Positions 44,473 to 54,641 of a stretch of DNA of 64,000 nt are shown in pieces. The translations under genes were made by a program, and so were the position numbers. The notes beneath the pieces are model-generated. The model worked only from the letters and a program-made list of their open reading frames with translations. It had not been told where the DNA came from and ran no database searches. The stretch comes from Alphaproteobacteria bacterium Ga0077535 (GTDB lineage Bacteria > Pseudomonadota > Alphaproteobacteria > Caulobacterales > Aquidulcibacteraceae), in NCBI GenBank assembly GCA_001464425.1, contig LNEK01000039.1:1-64000 (forward strand), read 5' to 3'. How positions within the stretch are numbered: the first letter of the stretch is position 1; each line of letters opens with the position of its first letter.

Positions 44473-46377
44473 ATGCGGTTTTCCGACACCTTGCTCCGTC
44501 AGGTGCGCGATCGGGTTTCGATTGCGGACTATGCCGGCCGGCGCTTGTCTTGGCACAAGCAGAAGTCGCGCCCCAGCGCGGGCGACTTCTGGGCGTGCTG
44601 CCCGTTTCACCAGGAAAAGAGCCCCTCCTTCCACGTGCTGGATCAGAAGGGTCTCTTCAAATGCTTTGGGTGCGGCGAAAAGGGCGACGTCTTCACGCTG
44701 GCGATGAAGCTCGAAGGCCTCTCGTTTCCGGAAGCGGTCGAGAAGTTCGCTGAGATCGCTGGCGTCGCGCTGCCGAAGGACGATTACGACAATCGCGGCG
44801 AGAACGATCAGAGGAAACGCCTCTACGCCGTCACCGCCGCCGCAGCGAAATTGTTTGCGAGCGCGCTGCGCTCCTCCGGCGGCGCTGATGCGCGCAAATA
44901 TCTGCAAGGCCGCGGCTTTGGCCCCGAAGAATGGGAGCGCTTTGCCATCGGCTATGCGCCCGATGAATGGACCTGGACGATCGACAAGCTGAAAGCCGAA
45001 GGCTTCACGCTCGAAGAGATCATCGGCGCCGGCGTCGCGCGCGAAGGCCAAGACGGCAAGCCAGCCATCGACACCTTCCGCGGTCGCGTCACCTTCGAAA
45101 TCACCGATACGGCTGGCAAAATCATCGGTTTCGGCGGCCGCGCGCTCGCGAAAGACGCCAAAGCCAAATACATCAACTCGCCCGAAACCGCGCTCTATTC
45201 GAAAGGCCGCGTGCTCTATCGCATCAAGCAAGCGCGCGAATTGCTGGCGAAAACCAAAGCGCCCGGCCTCGTCGTCGGCGAAGGCTATCTCGATGTCATC
45301 GCCTTCGAGCGCGCCGGCATCGCCGCTGTCGCGCCGTGCGGCACAGCGCTGACGGAAGATCAGCTGCAACTGCTTTGGCGCTCAGGCGGCGAGCCGGTGC
45401 TCTGCCTCGATGGCGACAGCGCCGGCCAACGCGCCGCCGAGCGCGCGCTCGATCTCGCGTTGCCGCACCTCGGGCCCGACCGCACGCTCCGCATCGCGCA
45501 CGCGCCCCCCGGCCAGGACCCGGACGACATTTTCCGCGCCGGCGGCGCCGAAGCGCTCACGGCCTTGGTGGCTGCCGCCACGCCAGCGTCCGACGCGCTC
45601 TTCGAGCGCGAGAAGAACCGCCGCCCGCTCGACACGCCGGAAGCCAAGGCCGCCTTCCAGGCCGCCCTCAAAGAGGCTGTCGGCAAGATCGCCGACCGCG
45701 ACACCCAGCGGCTCTACTTCACCGAACTCATGCGCCGGGCCAACGAAGCCTCGCGCCCGCCTCGCCAGCCATGGACGCCGCGTCCGCCCGGCGAAGGCCG
45801 CGCCTGGGGCAAAAACGCCCCGCCCGCCCCGGCCACGGCCGAGCTCAAAGCCATCCACGCCGCCGCCAGCCCGCGACCGGCGGCCGAGAACTTCCTCCGC
45901 GCCGCCGTCGACTATCCGGGCGTCCTCACCCGCTTTTCGGACTGGATCGAGCGCCTCAACATCGCCGATGCCGATCTGGAGGCCATCAGGTCTGCGCTTC
46001 TGGAGCTCGCGGATGGCGAATTCGGCGCCGAAACCACCCCTCCCGGCATTGACCGGAACCGCCTCAGCCTCCATTTGACCCGATCGGGACAAGACCGCGC
46101 GGCAGCGCGCCTTTCGCGTTGGCCGAAGCTGCATCCGGCAGCCGACAACGCCGAGCTGGAAGCCGAGTGGCTGGCTCTGGCGACACGCGAAGTGGTGCTG
46201 CCGGCGATCAGGGAGGAACTGGCTGAACTGCACACGGCCGCGGCGGAGGGCGATGACAGCGCTTTCGTCCGCTTCCAGGCCTTGAGCCGCGAAGCGCGCG
46301 CCATCGAGGCTCGGGCGCGCGAAGCCAAAGACACAAGTGCAGGCGCCGACGACACACAAGATGGCCTAGTCGCCTAA
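44473..46377 (+). CDS. dnaG: DNA primase
   Basis: A 634-residue bacterial primase, making RNA primers for replication with DnaB. The CHC2 zinc-binding domain (about 40-70) has CCPFHQEKSPSFHV and CFGCGEKG; the TOPRIM core has VVGEGYLDVIAF (about 270-281) and CLDGDSAGQ (about 317); a helicase-interacting C-terminal domain follows. Start ATG 44473 (a TTG precedes in frame). Followed by rpoD as in many alphaproteobacteria. Confidence 0.97.
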   Translation: MRFSDTLLRQVRDRVSIADYAGRRLSWHKQKSRPSAGDFWACCPFHQEKSPSFHVLDQKGLFKCFGCGEKGDVFTLAMKLEGLSFPEAVEKFAEIAGVALPKDDYDNRGENDQRKRLYAVTAAAAKLFASALRSSGGADARKYLQGRGFGPEEWERFAIGYAPDEWTWTIDKLKAEGFTLEEIIGAGVAREGQDGKPAIDTFRGRVTFEITDTAGKIIGFGGRALAKDAKAKYINSPETALYSKGRVLYRIKQARELLAKTKAPGLVVGEGYLDVIAFERAGIAAVAPCGTALTEDQLQLLWRSGGEPVLCLDGDSAGQRAAERALDLALPHLGPDRTLRIAHAPPGQDPDDIFRAGGAEALTALVAAATPASDALFEREKNRRPLDTPEAKAAFQAALKEAVGKIADRDTQRLYFTELMRRANEASRPPRQPWTPRPPGEGRAWGKNAPPAPATAELKAIHAAASPRPAAENFLRAAVDYPGVLTRFSDWIERLNIADADLEAIRSALLELADGEFGAETTPPGIDRNRLSLHLTRSGQDRAAARLSRWPKLHPAADNAELEAEWLALATREVVLPAIREELAELHTAAAEGDDSAFVRFQALSREARAIEARAREAKDTSAGADDTQDGLVA

Positions 46378-46416
46378 ATTTTTACGCCTATTTCCATTGG
46401 GAAGAGCAAAGTTCTG

Positions 46417-48444
<2,028 letters not shown>

Positions 48445-48458
48445 CCGGAGCGATCGCG

Positions 48459-48917
48459 GTGCTAACCGAGGCTGAGCAAGAGGCGCTGCGCGCCCTCGAT
48501 CAAGCCTTCGGCGCCGTCGATCACGGACTTGGAAGCATCGCCGTACCTGCCTGCGCACCGACAAGAACCAATGAAGTTCGCACGCTTCTGCGCAAAGGCG
48601 TAGCGAACTGGACACGCAGCGATATTGACTGGCTCTTTTTCAAAGCTTCGACGACAGTGGGCGACGAGGACACGGTGAAGTTCGCGCTCCCGCGCCTGGG
48701 GCGTTGCCTTATGCAGGATGCAAACTTCGGCTCAACAAGCGCGAGCATCATTCCAAGCAAGTTGGACTACGCGAATTTCGGCGCTTGGCCCGAGCCGGAG
48801 CGACGTGCGACGCTTGATGCCTTGTCCGTCCTGTCCGATCGCTGGGCGACTGACAAATACTACAACCCCGACAGTCAACAACTGCGCGACTTCATCAGTC
48901 GACATAGACCAAATTAG
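48459..48917 (+). CDS. Hypothetical protein, 152 residues
   Basis: A protein with helical N-terminus (TEAEQEALRALDQAFG) and DIDWLFFKASTTVGDEDTVKFALPRLGRCLM core. No transmembrane segment, signal peptide or known motif. GTG start at 48459, 14 bases after rpoD; ribosome site GGAG is close. Followed by a palindrome-rich stretch (48925-49190). Function unknown. Confidence 0.6.
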   Translation: MLTEAEQEALRALDQAFGAVDHGLGSIAVPACAPTRTNEVRTLLRKGVANWTRSDIDWLFFKASTTVGDEDTVKFALPRLGRCLMQDANFGSTSASIIPSKLDYANFGAWPEPERRATLDALSVLSDRWATDKYYNPDSQQLRDFISRHRPN

Positions 48918-48924
48918 AGTCGTC

Positions 48925-49275
48925 ATTCCGGACGCGCGATCCGGAATCCAGTGGCCAACGCACATCGCTTCCCTCCCTTCTCCCGCATGGGCGGGAGAAG
49001 GTGTCCGCCGTAGCCTTGGCGGAGGCGGACGGATGAGGGTGGGTGTTTCAGACTAAAGCGCAGCACGAAAGCTGTACCAAGTCCTGACGCTCGCCCGCTC
49101 ACCCTGCCCTCTCCCCCTCGCGGGGGAGTGGGTTCAAGAGAAATACGAGGATACCCCCGCACCAATCCGACCGAGTGCAAACCGGGCGCATTCTGCCCCG
49201 ACGCAGCCCGCACCAAACACAACAGCCCCGCCCGACCTCTGGCACAGCGCACGCGCATTTTTCTGCGCGCTGCAC
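48925..49275. repeat. Palindrome-rich intergenic stretch
   Basis: Three clean hairpins: ATTCCGGA/TCCGGAAT at 48925-48947 (8-bp arms, 7-base loop), CTTCTCCCGC/GCGGGAGAAG at 48977-49000 (10-bp arms, 4-base loop), and CTCCCCC/GGGGGAG at 49111-49128 (7-bp arms, 4-base loop). The inverted copy of the 43-base repeat follows at 49142-49184. No gene is supported in 48918-49275. The cluster looks like a collection of extragenic repetitive palindromes. Confidence 0.75.
49142..49184. repeat. Dispersed repeat copy 2
   Basis: Matches the reverse complement of 362-404 at 40 of 43 positions, with three single-base differences. It lies in the palindrome-rich gap and may be part of a larger mobile or REP-like unit; its immediate flanks do not match copy 1. 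Confidence 0.75.
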
Positions 49276-49803
49276 ATGCTGTTCGGCGGTCCGGAGAACG
49301 TCGCCGATCGGCACACGCTGGCGCATAAAGCCTACATGCAGTTGCTCTCGTGGCTGCGCGTCGGCGAAGCGATGATGCGCCGGCTCATCGCCATCGAAGC
49401 CGCGGCCTTCCCCGCTCGCGCTGTCGCAAAGCCGCGCACGCAGCACAAGCACACGCGCATGCCCGTCTCGTTCTTCGCCGATAAGCCGGAAGAATGGCGC
49501 GTTGCGTTCCGCTGCTTCTTGGACCACCGGCGTCTCGCCGGCGGGGACGCCGGCGGTCCAACAAGGTACGCCCCGCGGCGCTTTCACAGCGCCTGGCCGC
49601 TGGCCGAGCGCTACGAAGCTTTGATCCGCGCGTTCAACGATCCGCTCCGCTACGCGCGCCGCCTCGCTGCGCGCCTGCACGCCGCGCCGCAAAAGTTTCC
49701 AAGCCTATTCGCCAAGCCGCCCGAATACGGGCACCGCGTCGACAACGCCGACGCGTTCACCGCAACGGCGATTGAGAGATGGCGCCCGCCAGACTCCAGT
49801 TAG
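49276..49803 (+). CDS. Hypothetical protein with a palindrome in its coding sequence
   Basis: A 175-residue basic protein: LFGGPENVADRHTLAHKAYMQLLSWLRVGEAMMRRLIAIEAA at the start, as in an alphaproteobacterial family of unknown function whose members usually have more N-terminal sequence. Bases 49521-49559 form a near-perfect 14-base-pair inverted repeat (one mismatch) that encodes the RRLAGGDAGG stretch, resembling a REP element that entered the frame. The gene may be 5'-truncated by the adjoining repeats. Confidence 0.5.
   Translation: MLFGGPENVADRHTLAHKAYMQLLSWLRVGEAMMRRLIAIEAAAFPARAVAKPRTQHKHTRMPVSFFADKPEEWRVAFRCFLDHRRLAGGDAGGPTRYAPRRFHSAWPLAERYEALIRAFNDPLRYARRLAARLHAAPQKFPSLFAKPPEYGHRVDNADAFTATAIERWRPPDSS
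49521..49559. repeat. REP-like inverted repeat inside a coding sequence
   Basis: GGACCACCGGCGTC (49521-49534) pairs with GACGCCGGCGGTCC (49546-49559) with one mismatch, loop 11 bases. It lies inside the 49276-49803 frame. Intragenic REP-like elements of this size usually reflect insertion without frame loss. Confidence 0.7.
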
Positions 49804-49908
49804 GTCGCAAACGAAATCACGAACCCAGACCCTGCGCGCCCCGCACGCGGGGCCACACGCGCGCGCCCCGGCATGACGGAAACCGCCCACCATGGTACAT
49901 ACGCCAGC

Positions 49909-50241
49909 ATGAGCATCGACACAGCCCACTCACGTCGCTTCGCCCTCTTAGGCGGTCACGGCGCAATCATCTTCTTTGCGTACCAAAGATTGGTCGAGCT
50001 GCCCTCGCCCGTATCGCAGGAAGAATACGCCGGCAGCGCAGTGATTTGCGGGATCAGTTTTGTCGGTCTGATCGCGGCGTATTTCGCCATGCTTTACGAC
50101 AACAAGCCCCGTCTTGCGGGCATTCTCGAAGCTTTCGCCGCGACGATCATTTTCCTGTGCATCGCCGGCTTCATCGCCCTCATGATCATTCTGGCGATGA
50201 CGCCGGTTGAGCTGCGTTCGGCCTATGGCGCCCTGGTCTAA
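49909..50241 (+). CDS. Small hypothetical membrane protein
   Basis: A 110-residue protein with three hydrophobic helices (about 9-23, 39-57, 69-95). Starts MSIDTAHSRRFALL. No family recognised. It ends four bases inside the convergent lipoprotein gene. Start chosen at the second Met because the 12 codons before it are weak. Confidence 0.65.
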   Translation: MSIDTAHSRRFALLGGHGAIIFFAYQRLVELPSPVSQEEYAGSAVICGISFVGLIAAYFAMLYDNKPRLAGILEAFAATIIFLCIAGFIALMIILAMTPVELRSAYGALV

Positions 50242-51443
50242 CGGATTTCGAGCACAGAATTCTGCGGCGGCGCAACGGCCTCGCCCGATTGGTTGAACGC
50301 CAAAATGCCGACCAGCAATTCCAACACCGAGCCCGAACCGTCGCCATACGCGCCATTGCGGCAGGCTTCGAGATTGCCCTCGACGTAGCAAAACCGATCA
50401 TTCGGCGCGCCAGCTGAATAGCGCCGTCCCGCAAACGTCACCGTCGCCGCGTACTCGCGCTCGCTCTCCGCATTCGCTTCGATAATCCGAAAAAGCGGCA
50501 CGCGCTCATCGGCCCAAAGCGGCATCCCCGGCGCCGTCACCCCCAGCCGCGCATAGCGCGCGCCATCCGGCGAAGCCGCATTCGGATCGCGCCGCATCAG
50601 ATGCCCGACATAATAAATCATGTCGTCGAGCGATCGCAGCGCCATCAGATAACGCGTTTCACCAACGAGGATTTCGACCGGACACGTCGGATCCGTTTCC
50701 GCTGGCGGCGCTGCTCGCCGCGGCGTTTGCGACGCCGATCCTGGCGCAACATAAACCGCAAACGGCCCGCATCTTCCCGCTTCCGGCGCCGGCGCCGCGA
50801 TCCGCTCAGACCGCGACAGCGCAATCGCCAGCTCCCGCATCGCCAAAACGAAAGCGCAGCCGCCCTCGTCATTGCCGTTCACGCAATCATTGGCGATCGT
50901 GCCGGCGCTATTGCGCAAATCTCGATAGGGCCCGCCATTCGCCGGCACGATGCGCACGCGATCGACGATCAGCATCAACAGCAAATCTGGATTCCAACCC
51001 GAGTCCCAGTAATACCGAAACAGCAGCGGATCAGTCGACCGAACGACGATATTGGCGAACGCACCGGTTTCGAACGGCGACACGGTAAAATCCGGCGTTT
51101 GCGAGCGCGAACTCTCGAGCCCGAACTCGCCCTGCCCCCACGATTCACCCAGGTCGCTGAGTTCAACCCCGCCCACCGATACCGAAGCCCCGCGCGAACC
51201 TCCGCTCTGCGTGAAACCACTCATCGACGTGTATTGGCGCGGCTGGCGATTGGAGGCGCGCATGATGTTGAGCAAAACTTGCGCAGTGATCGCGCCGTGA
51301 TACGCCTCGTTGAAGGCCATCGCGTCATCCACGATCCGCCGCGTCATCGCTTCGCGTCGATTCTGTTGGCGCGCATCGCTCACAGCACACGCCGCCAAGG
51401 CTGCCGCTATTGCCAAACCGATAAGCGTCCGAACCAGCCGCAT
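50238..51443 (-). CDS. Hypothetical lipoprotein, 401 residues
   Basis: A protein with a lipobox signal (AALAACAV, Cys about 19) and a large periplasmic part. VSVGGVELSDLGESWGQGEFGLE and a PDFTVSPFETGAFANIVVRSTDPLLFRYYW block (about 110-140) are conserved-looking, but no family is recognised. Six cysteines in the mature part could form disulfides (NDCVNGNDEGGC, GRCG, PTC, RFC, EAC). Possibly an assembly or surface factor. Confidence 0.65.
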   Translation of the reverse strand: MRLVRTLIGLAIAAALAACAVSDARQQNRREAMTRRIVDDAMAFNEAYHGAITAQVLLNIMRASNRQPRQYTSMSGFTQSGGSRGASVSVGGVELSDLGESWGQGEFGLESSRSQTPDFTVSPFETGAFANIVVRSTDPLLFRYYWDSGWNPDLLLMLIVDRVRIVPANGGPYRDLRNSAGTIANDCVNGNDEGGCAFVLAMRELAIALSRSERIAAPAPEAGRCGPFAVYVAPGSASQTPRRAAPPAETDPTCPVEILVGETRYLMALRSLDDMIYYVGHLMRRDPNAASPDGARYARLGVTAPGMPLWADERVPLFRIIEANAESEREYAATVTFAGRRYSAGAPNDRFCYVEGNLEACRNGAYGDGSGSVLELLVGILAFNQSGEAVAPPQNSVLEIR

Positions 51444-51508
51444 GATCCCCTCCCGGCGCGAGCTTTCGCCAAGCCCGCACCCCTGGCAAGCGCCTACGCC
51501 GCTCGCGC

Positions 51509-52114
51509 TTACCAGGCGTAGTTAAAACTGATGCTGACTCGCGCTTTCTTGGCCGCGTTCGGCGGCACTTCGTGGCGCACGAAGCTTTCCCACATCAGCA
51601 CTTCGCCGGCCTTTGGCTGCACGTAGATAAAGCTGCGCTCCGGCTCGGGCGCATCGGCGCGGCGCGGCGGCGCCGCCATCATCAGCGGCAGGCGCGGGTC
51701 TTCTAGTTTCAGCGCCGAAGCCCCGGGCGGGGTCTCAACATAGTAGGTGCCGCTCAGCACCGAATGCGGGTGGATGTGCCCAGTGTGAACCCCGCCCGGC
51801 TCGAGCACATTGATCCAGATCGAATCCAGTTTCAGCCGCCTACCGCCGAGTTCCAGGTGCAGCTCGCGCGCGAACGCGGCGGCGTGCTTATCCAACACCG
51901 CTTTGAGCTGGTTTATCGTCGGATCGCGCTTCGGCAGATCATCGAGCGAAGCGTAGGAGGTGTAGCCACGATAGCCGTTCTCTTTGCTCCAGCGTTTGCC
52001 CGCTTCATCGTCCGCCGCGATCGAGCGGCACGACGCCAGCAGTTCGCGATTGTCCACGCCCTCGGCGGCGGCGCGGTAAAGCTTGGTGACGAAGAGCGTC
52101 GAGACATCAGCCAT
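51509..52114 (-). CDS. 2OG-Fe(II) oxygenase-like protein (TIGR02466 type)
   Basis: A 201-residue protein with the pattern of the TIGR02466 putative 2-oxoglutarate/Fe(II) oxygenases: INVLEPGGVHTGHIHPHSVLSGTYYVETPPGAS (iron-ligand His, about 112-119) and LMWESFVRHEVPPNAAKKARVSISFNY (second His and 2OG-binding Arg). The ligand set HxHxH is plausible but the Asp usual in HxD is not certain. The start is ATG 52114. Its substrate is unknown. Confidence 0.75.
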   Translation of the reverse strand: MADVSTLFVTKLYRAAAEGVDNRELLASCRSIAADDEAGKRWSKENGYRGYTSYASLDDLPKRDPTINQLKAVLDKHAAAFARELHLELGGRRLKLDSIWINVLEPGGVHTGHIHPHSVLSGTYYVETPPGASALKLEDPRLPLMMAAPPRRADAPEPERSFIYVQPKAGEVLMWESFVRHEVPPNAAKKARVSISFNYAW

Positions 52115-52165
52115 AAGCGCGCGCTTAATGCGTTTCCGCGCCGGCGCAAATGCTTTCGCTCAAAC

Positions 52166-52199
52166 AAAAAGACGCTCCCGCCGGGAGGACGGGAGCGTC
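52166..52199 (-). terminator. Terminator downstream of the 52257-52568 gene
   Basis: GACGCTCCCG (52171-52180) pairs perfectly with CGGGAGCGTC (52190-52199); on the minus strand the stem is followed by five T residues (52166-52170). It lies about 60 bases after the stop of the small exported-protein gene. Confidence 0.88.
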
Positions 52200-52256
52200 A
52201 GATGTGAGCGTGTCCGCGCGGGAGGCTTTGGACACGCTTGGGCAAACGGGGAGGAC

Positions 52257-52568
52257 TTACTCAGCCGAGGCGGTTTGCAGCGCCGGGGTGATCGAAGCGA
52301 TGGTCAGGTCGCCGCGGTTGCGGGCGACGTCGCAGCGTACGTTCTGCAGATTGCCGGCATTCCAGACGTCGAGGTCGACGCGGATCGTGGTGCCACGGAC
52401 GCGGACTTGGTCGAGGCGCACCGTCCGTGTCTCAGCGCCGGCCTGGTCGGTCACGGCGGCGCGGCACAGGCGGATCGCCTCGGTACGGTCGGTCACGTCA
52501 TCCGCGGCGGCGACGCCGGGCAATGCGACAGTGGCGAAAATCGCAGCAGACATAAGAAAATTCTTCAT
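52257..52568 (-). CDS. Small exported hypothetical protein
   Basis: A 103-residue protein with a signal peptide (NFLMSAAIFATVALPGVAAAD, cleavage about 21). The mature part has two Cys (RLCRAAV and VRCDVARN), which could form a disulfide, and a mostly beta pattern (RVRGTTIRVDLDVWNAGNLQNV). It resembles UrcA-type small periplasmic proteins only loosely. It is divergent from the TetR gene, with an inverted repeat between them, so regulation by that repressor is likely. Confidence 0.6.
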   Translation of the reverse strand: MKNFLMSAAIFATVALPGVAAADDVTDRTEAIRLCRAAVTDQAGAETRTVRLDQVRVRGTTIRVDLDVWNAGNLQNVRCDVARNRGDLTIASITPALQTASAE

Positions 52569-52604
52569 TTTACCCTCCGGGGAGATGAGGCCGCCGGCCA
52601 ACTA

Positions 52605-52647
52605 TGACGACCGGTCTATTATTGAATTATCACTAGACCGACCGTCA
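52605..52647. promoter_or_regulatory. Inverted repeat between TetR gene and exported-protein gene
   Basis: TGACGACCGGTCTA (52605-52618) and TAGACCGACCGTCA (52634-52647) form an imperfect inverted repeat with a 15-base AT-rich spacer. Each arm has a TAGACC core. The first arm itself contains the palindrome GACCGGTC. The placement in the divergent promoter is as expected for a TetR operator. Confidence 0.55.
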
Positions 52648-52668
52648 TACAAGTGATATCTTTGTGTG

Positions 52669-53250
52669 ATGGCAAAAACTTCATCTGCGCGCGAAGACAT
52701 GCTCACTGCCGCGGTCGATCTGTTCGCCGCCCGGGGCTATGAGGGCGTCGGCATCGCTGAGCTTTTGACCAAGTCAGGCTCGCCGCGCGGCTCGCTCTAT
52801 TTCCATTTTCCGGGCGGCAAAGAGCAAATCGGCGCGGAAGTCGTCGCGCGAGTCGGCGCCGAAGTGGCGGCGCGCTTTCGCGGCCTGCACGATAGCGGCG
52901 TCGATCTCGAAACCTTTATCGACCGCGTATTCAAAACCACAGCGAAGGAAAGCAAGGAGCGTAATTACACCGCTTCGTGCCCTATGGCGGCGATCGCCAC
53001 CGGCTTTGGCAACGACAATCCAAAACTCGCCGCAGCTGTGCGCTCGGCCTTTGCATCCTGGGAATCTGAAATCCGCACCGCCGCCAAGGCGCGTGGCCTC
53101 AGCGACGCCAACGCTTCGGTGTTCGCCTCTGCCATGCTAGCGGCGATGGAAGGCGCGTTCGTTACGTCGAAAGCGCTTGAATCCTCTGACCCGCACAAGA
53201 ACGCCGCCCGCGCCATAAAAGCGCTCGCCGCGGCAATGCTTCCGAACTAG
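52669..53250 (+). CDS. TetR/AcrR family transcriptional regulator
   Basis: A 193-residue TetR-type repressor. The DNA-binding helices are DMLTAAVDLFAARGYEGVGIAELLTKSGSPRGSLYFHFPGGKEQIG (about 9-55). The C-terminal ligand domain has a Cys in the YTASCPMAAIA segment (about 102), reminiscent of repressors that sense electrophiles or oxidation, but this is only a hint. ATG at 52669; a GTG precedes it in frame. Divergent from a small exported-protein gene. Confidence 0.9.
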   Translation: MAKTSSAREDMLTAAVDLFAARGYEGVGIAELLTKSGSPRGSLYFHFPGGKEQIGAEVVARVGAEVAARFRGLHDSGVDLETFIDRVFKTTAKESKERNYTASCPMAAIATGFGNDNPKLAAAVRSAFASWESEIRTAAKARGLSDANASVFASAMLAAMEGAFVTSKALESSDPHKNAARAIKALAAAMLPN

Positions 53251-53299
53251 TTTGGCCCGAACAGCATACTGCGCTTTCCGGCATCCAACGGATAACCAG

Positions 53300-53467
53300 A
53301 TGGAAGATGAGAAAGGACCTTATCCGGCATGGATGAAGGTGCTCTTCGTCCTGTTGGTTCTGCTCACTCTTATCGTCGCGGCCGCAAAATTCCAAGGCAT
53401 CTATATTCTGGAGTGGCTCGCCGCGCATTTGTCCGCCGCCATCCAGCTGCTTTTCGGCGCTAAATAA
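53300..53467 (+). CDS. Small hypothetical membrane protein
   Basis: A 55-residue protein: acidic start (MEDEKGPYPAW), one long hydrophobic helix (about 13-32), then a second amphipathic stretch (IYILEWLAAHLSAAIQLLFG). Starts at the ATG at 53300; ends just before the DUF1203 gene on the opposite strand. No family recognised. Confidence 0.6.
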   Translation: MEDEKGPYPAWMKVLFVLLVLLTLIVAAAKFQGIYILEWLAAHLSAAIQLLFGAK

Positions 53468-53932
53468 CTAAGCGCGCTCGACCCGCGCCGCAAAACATCC
53501 GCGCCGCGCGTAGTGCGCGTGGATGTAGGCGACCTCAGAATTTGCAAAGAAGCGCTCAATCAGGGCGGCGGCATCGCTTCCCTCGCTGAGACCAGCTTCG
53601 ACCATCATGTGCGCCGCGTTGAAGCCGCGTAGCGAAAGCGTGCGCCGGGCTAACGCCGGAGGCATTGAGCCGATGAACTCCGCCCGTTGTCGCGTTTCTC
53701 GCACGAAAATCGGCCCCTGCTGGTAATAGGGCGTAGCCGCCGGTTGATGCGTGTGATTCAACAATAAAACGGCCTCGCCGACCTCGGCGTCATCAAGCGA
53801 AATCCGGCACGGCGAAGAATTCGCCTTCTCAACTCGCACCCGCTCCACGCCTCGCGCCTTTAGCGCCGCATCTGATAGCGCATGCAGCGGCCCAAATTCG
53901 TCCGCCGCCAATCCCACAATCCGAAAGCTCAT
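53468..53932 (-). CDS. DUF1203 family protein
   Basis: A 154-residue soluble protein of the DUF1203 family: PCRISLDDAEVGEAVLLLNHTHQPAATPYYQQGPIFVRE, then LRGFNAAHMMVEAGLSEGSDAAALIERFFANSEVAYIHAHYARRGCFAARV. The conserved His/Cys (HAHYARRGC) suggest a metal or redox site, but no activity is known. Confidence 0.85.
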   Translation of the reverse strand: MSFRIVGLAADEFGPLHALSDAALKARGVERVRVEKANSSPCRISLDDAEVGEAVLLLNHTHQPAATPYYQQGPIFVRETRQRAEFIGSMPPALARRTLSLRGFNAAHMMVEAGLSEGSDAAALIERFFANSEVAYIHAHYARRGCFAARVERA

Positions 53933-54012
53933 GTATGATCTCCTGGCTCATACCTTGCCGCCATGACGCCGCTTGCGCTGGCCACTTCCGGACCTTCTGC
54001 TAAGCCCTCCTC

Positions 54013-54603
54013 ATGCGCCTCAATCAAATCACCGCCCCCGCTACCGATCTCGAAGCTTCGATCGCATTCTACGAATTGCTCGGCCTTCGCCTCATCGTGA
54101 AAAGTCCGCACTACGCGCGCTTCGAACTTCCGCACGGCGAGGCGACGTTCTCGCTGCACGTGGTCGAGGGCGAGGTCGCGCGCGAGAATGCGCCGCAACT
54201 TTATTTCGAATGCAGTGACGTCGACTTTGAAGTGCGCCGCCTCAAACTTGCCGGCGTGTACGAAGCCTGGCTGCGCGATCCGGCCGGAAACGCGATTTGC
54301 ATCTTCAACGCCGGGGATAATCGCCGCTACCCGCCATGGCGCATCGATCCGCCGCCGCCGGCGAAAAACATGCACCTTGTCATCCGCGACGGCGCGTATT
54401 GGGCGGTCGTGAAAAACGATGGCGGCGCAGAAGCGTGGCGCGCGCTTCAAGATCGCTATCGCGACTACAAAGCTTCGCTCGGCCCGTTCGACCTATTCTC
54501 GCTCCTGGCCCTGCTCGAGGCCGATTGGCCCGATCTTTTCATCGCGCACCAAGAAAAGATCCGAAGCTTTGCCGCGGGCGTAGAACGGGAACTGGAAATC
54601 TAG
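54013..54603 (+). CDS. VOC family protein with extra C-terminal segment
   Basis: A 196-residue protein with an N-terminal VOC module (about 1-105; QITAPATDLEASIAFYELLGLRLIV ... WLRDPAGNAICIFNAG) followed by an approximately 85-residue extension rich in charged residues (HLVIRDGAYWAVVKNDGG, FDLFSLLALLEADWPDLF). The metal-ligand His/Glu pattern is only partially present. The extension is unlike the usual second VOC module, so a dimeric or regulated form is possible. Substrate unknown. Confidence 0.78.
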   Translation: MRLNQITAPATDLEASIAFYELLGLRLIVKSPHYARFELPHGEATFSLHVVEGEVARENAPQLYFECSDVDFEVRRLKLAGVYEAWLRDPAGNAICIFNAGDNRRYPPWRIDPPPPAKNMHLVIRDGAYWAVVKNDGGAEAWRALQDRYRDYKASLGPFDLFSLLALLEADWPDLFIAHQEKIRSFAAGVERELEI

Positions 54604-54641
54604 GCTTGCCCTCGCTGCCAGGCTTCGATTGAAGGACGCCC

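Noticed and set aside
53929-54450. 173-codon minus-strand frame opposite the VOC gene.
   Set aside because: The VOC frame on the plus strand carries clear family motifs; the minus frame has none.
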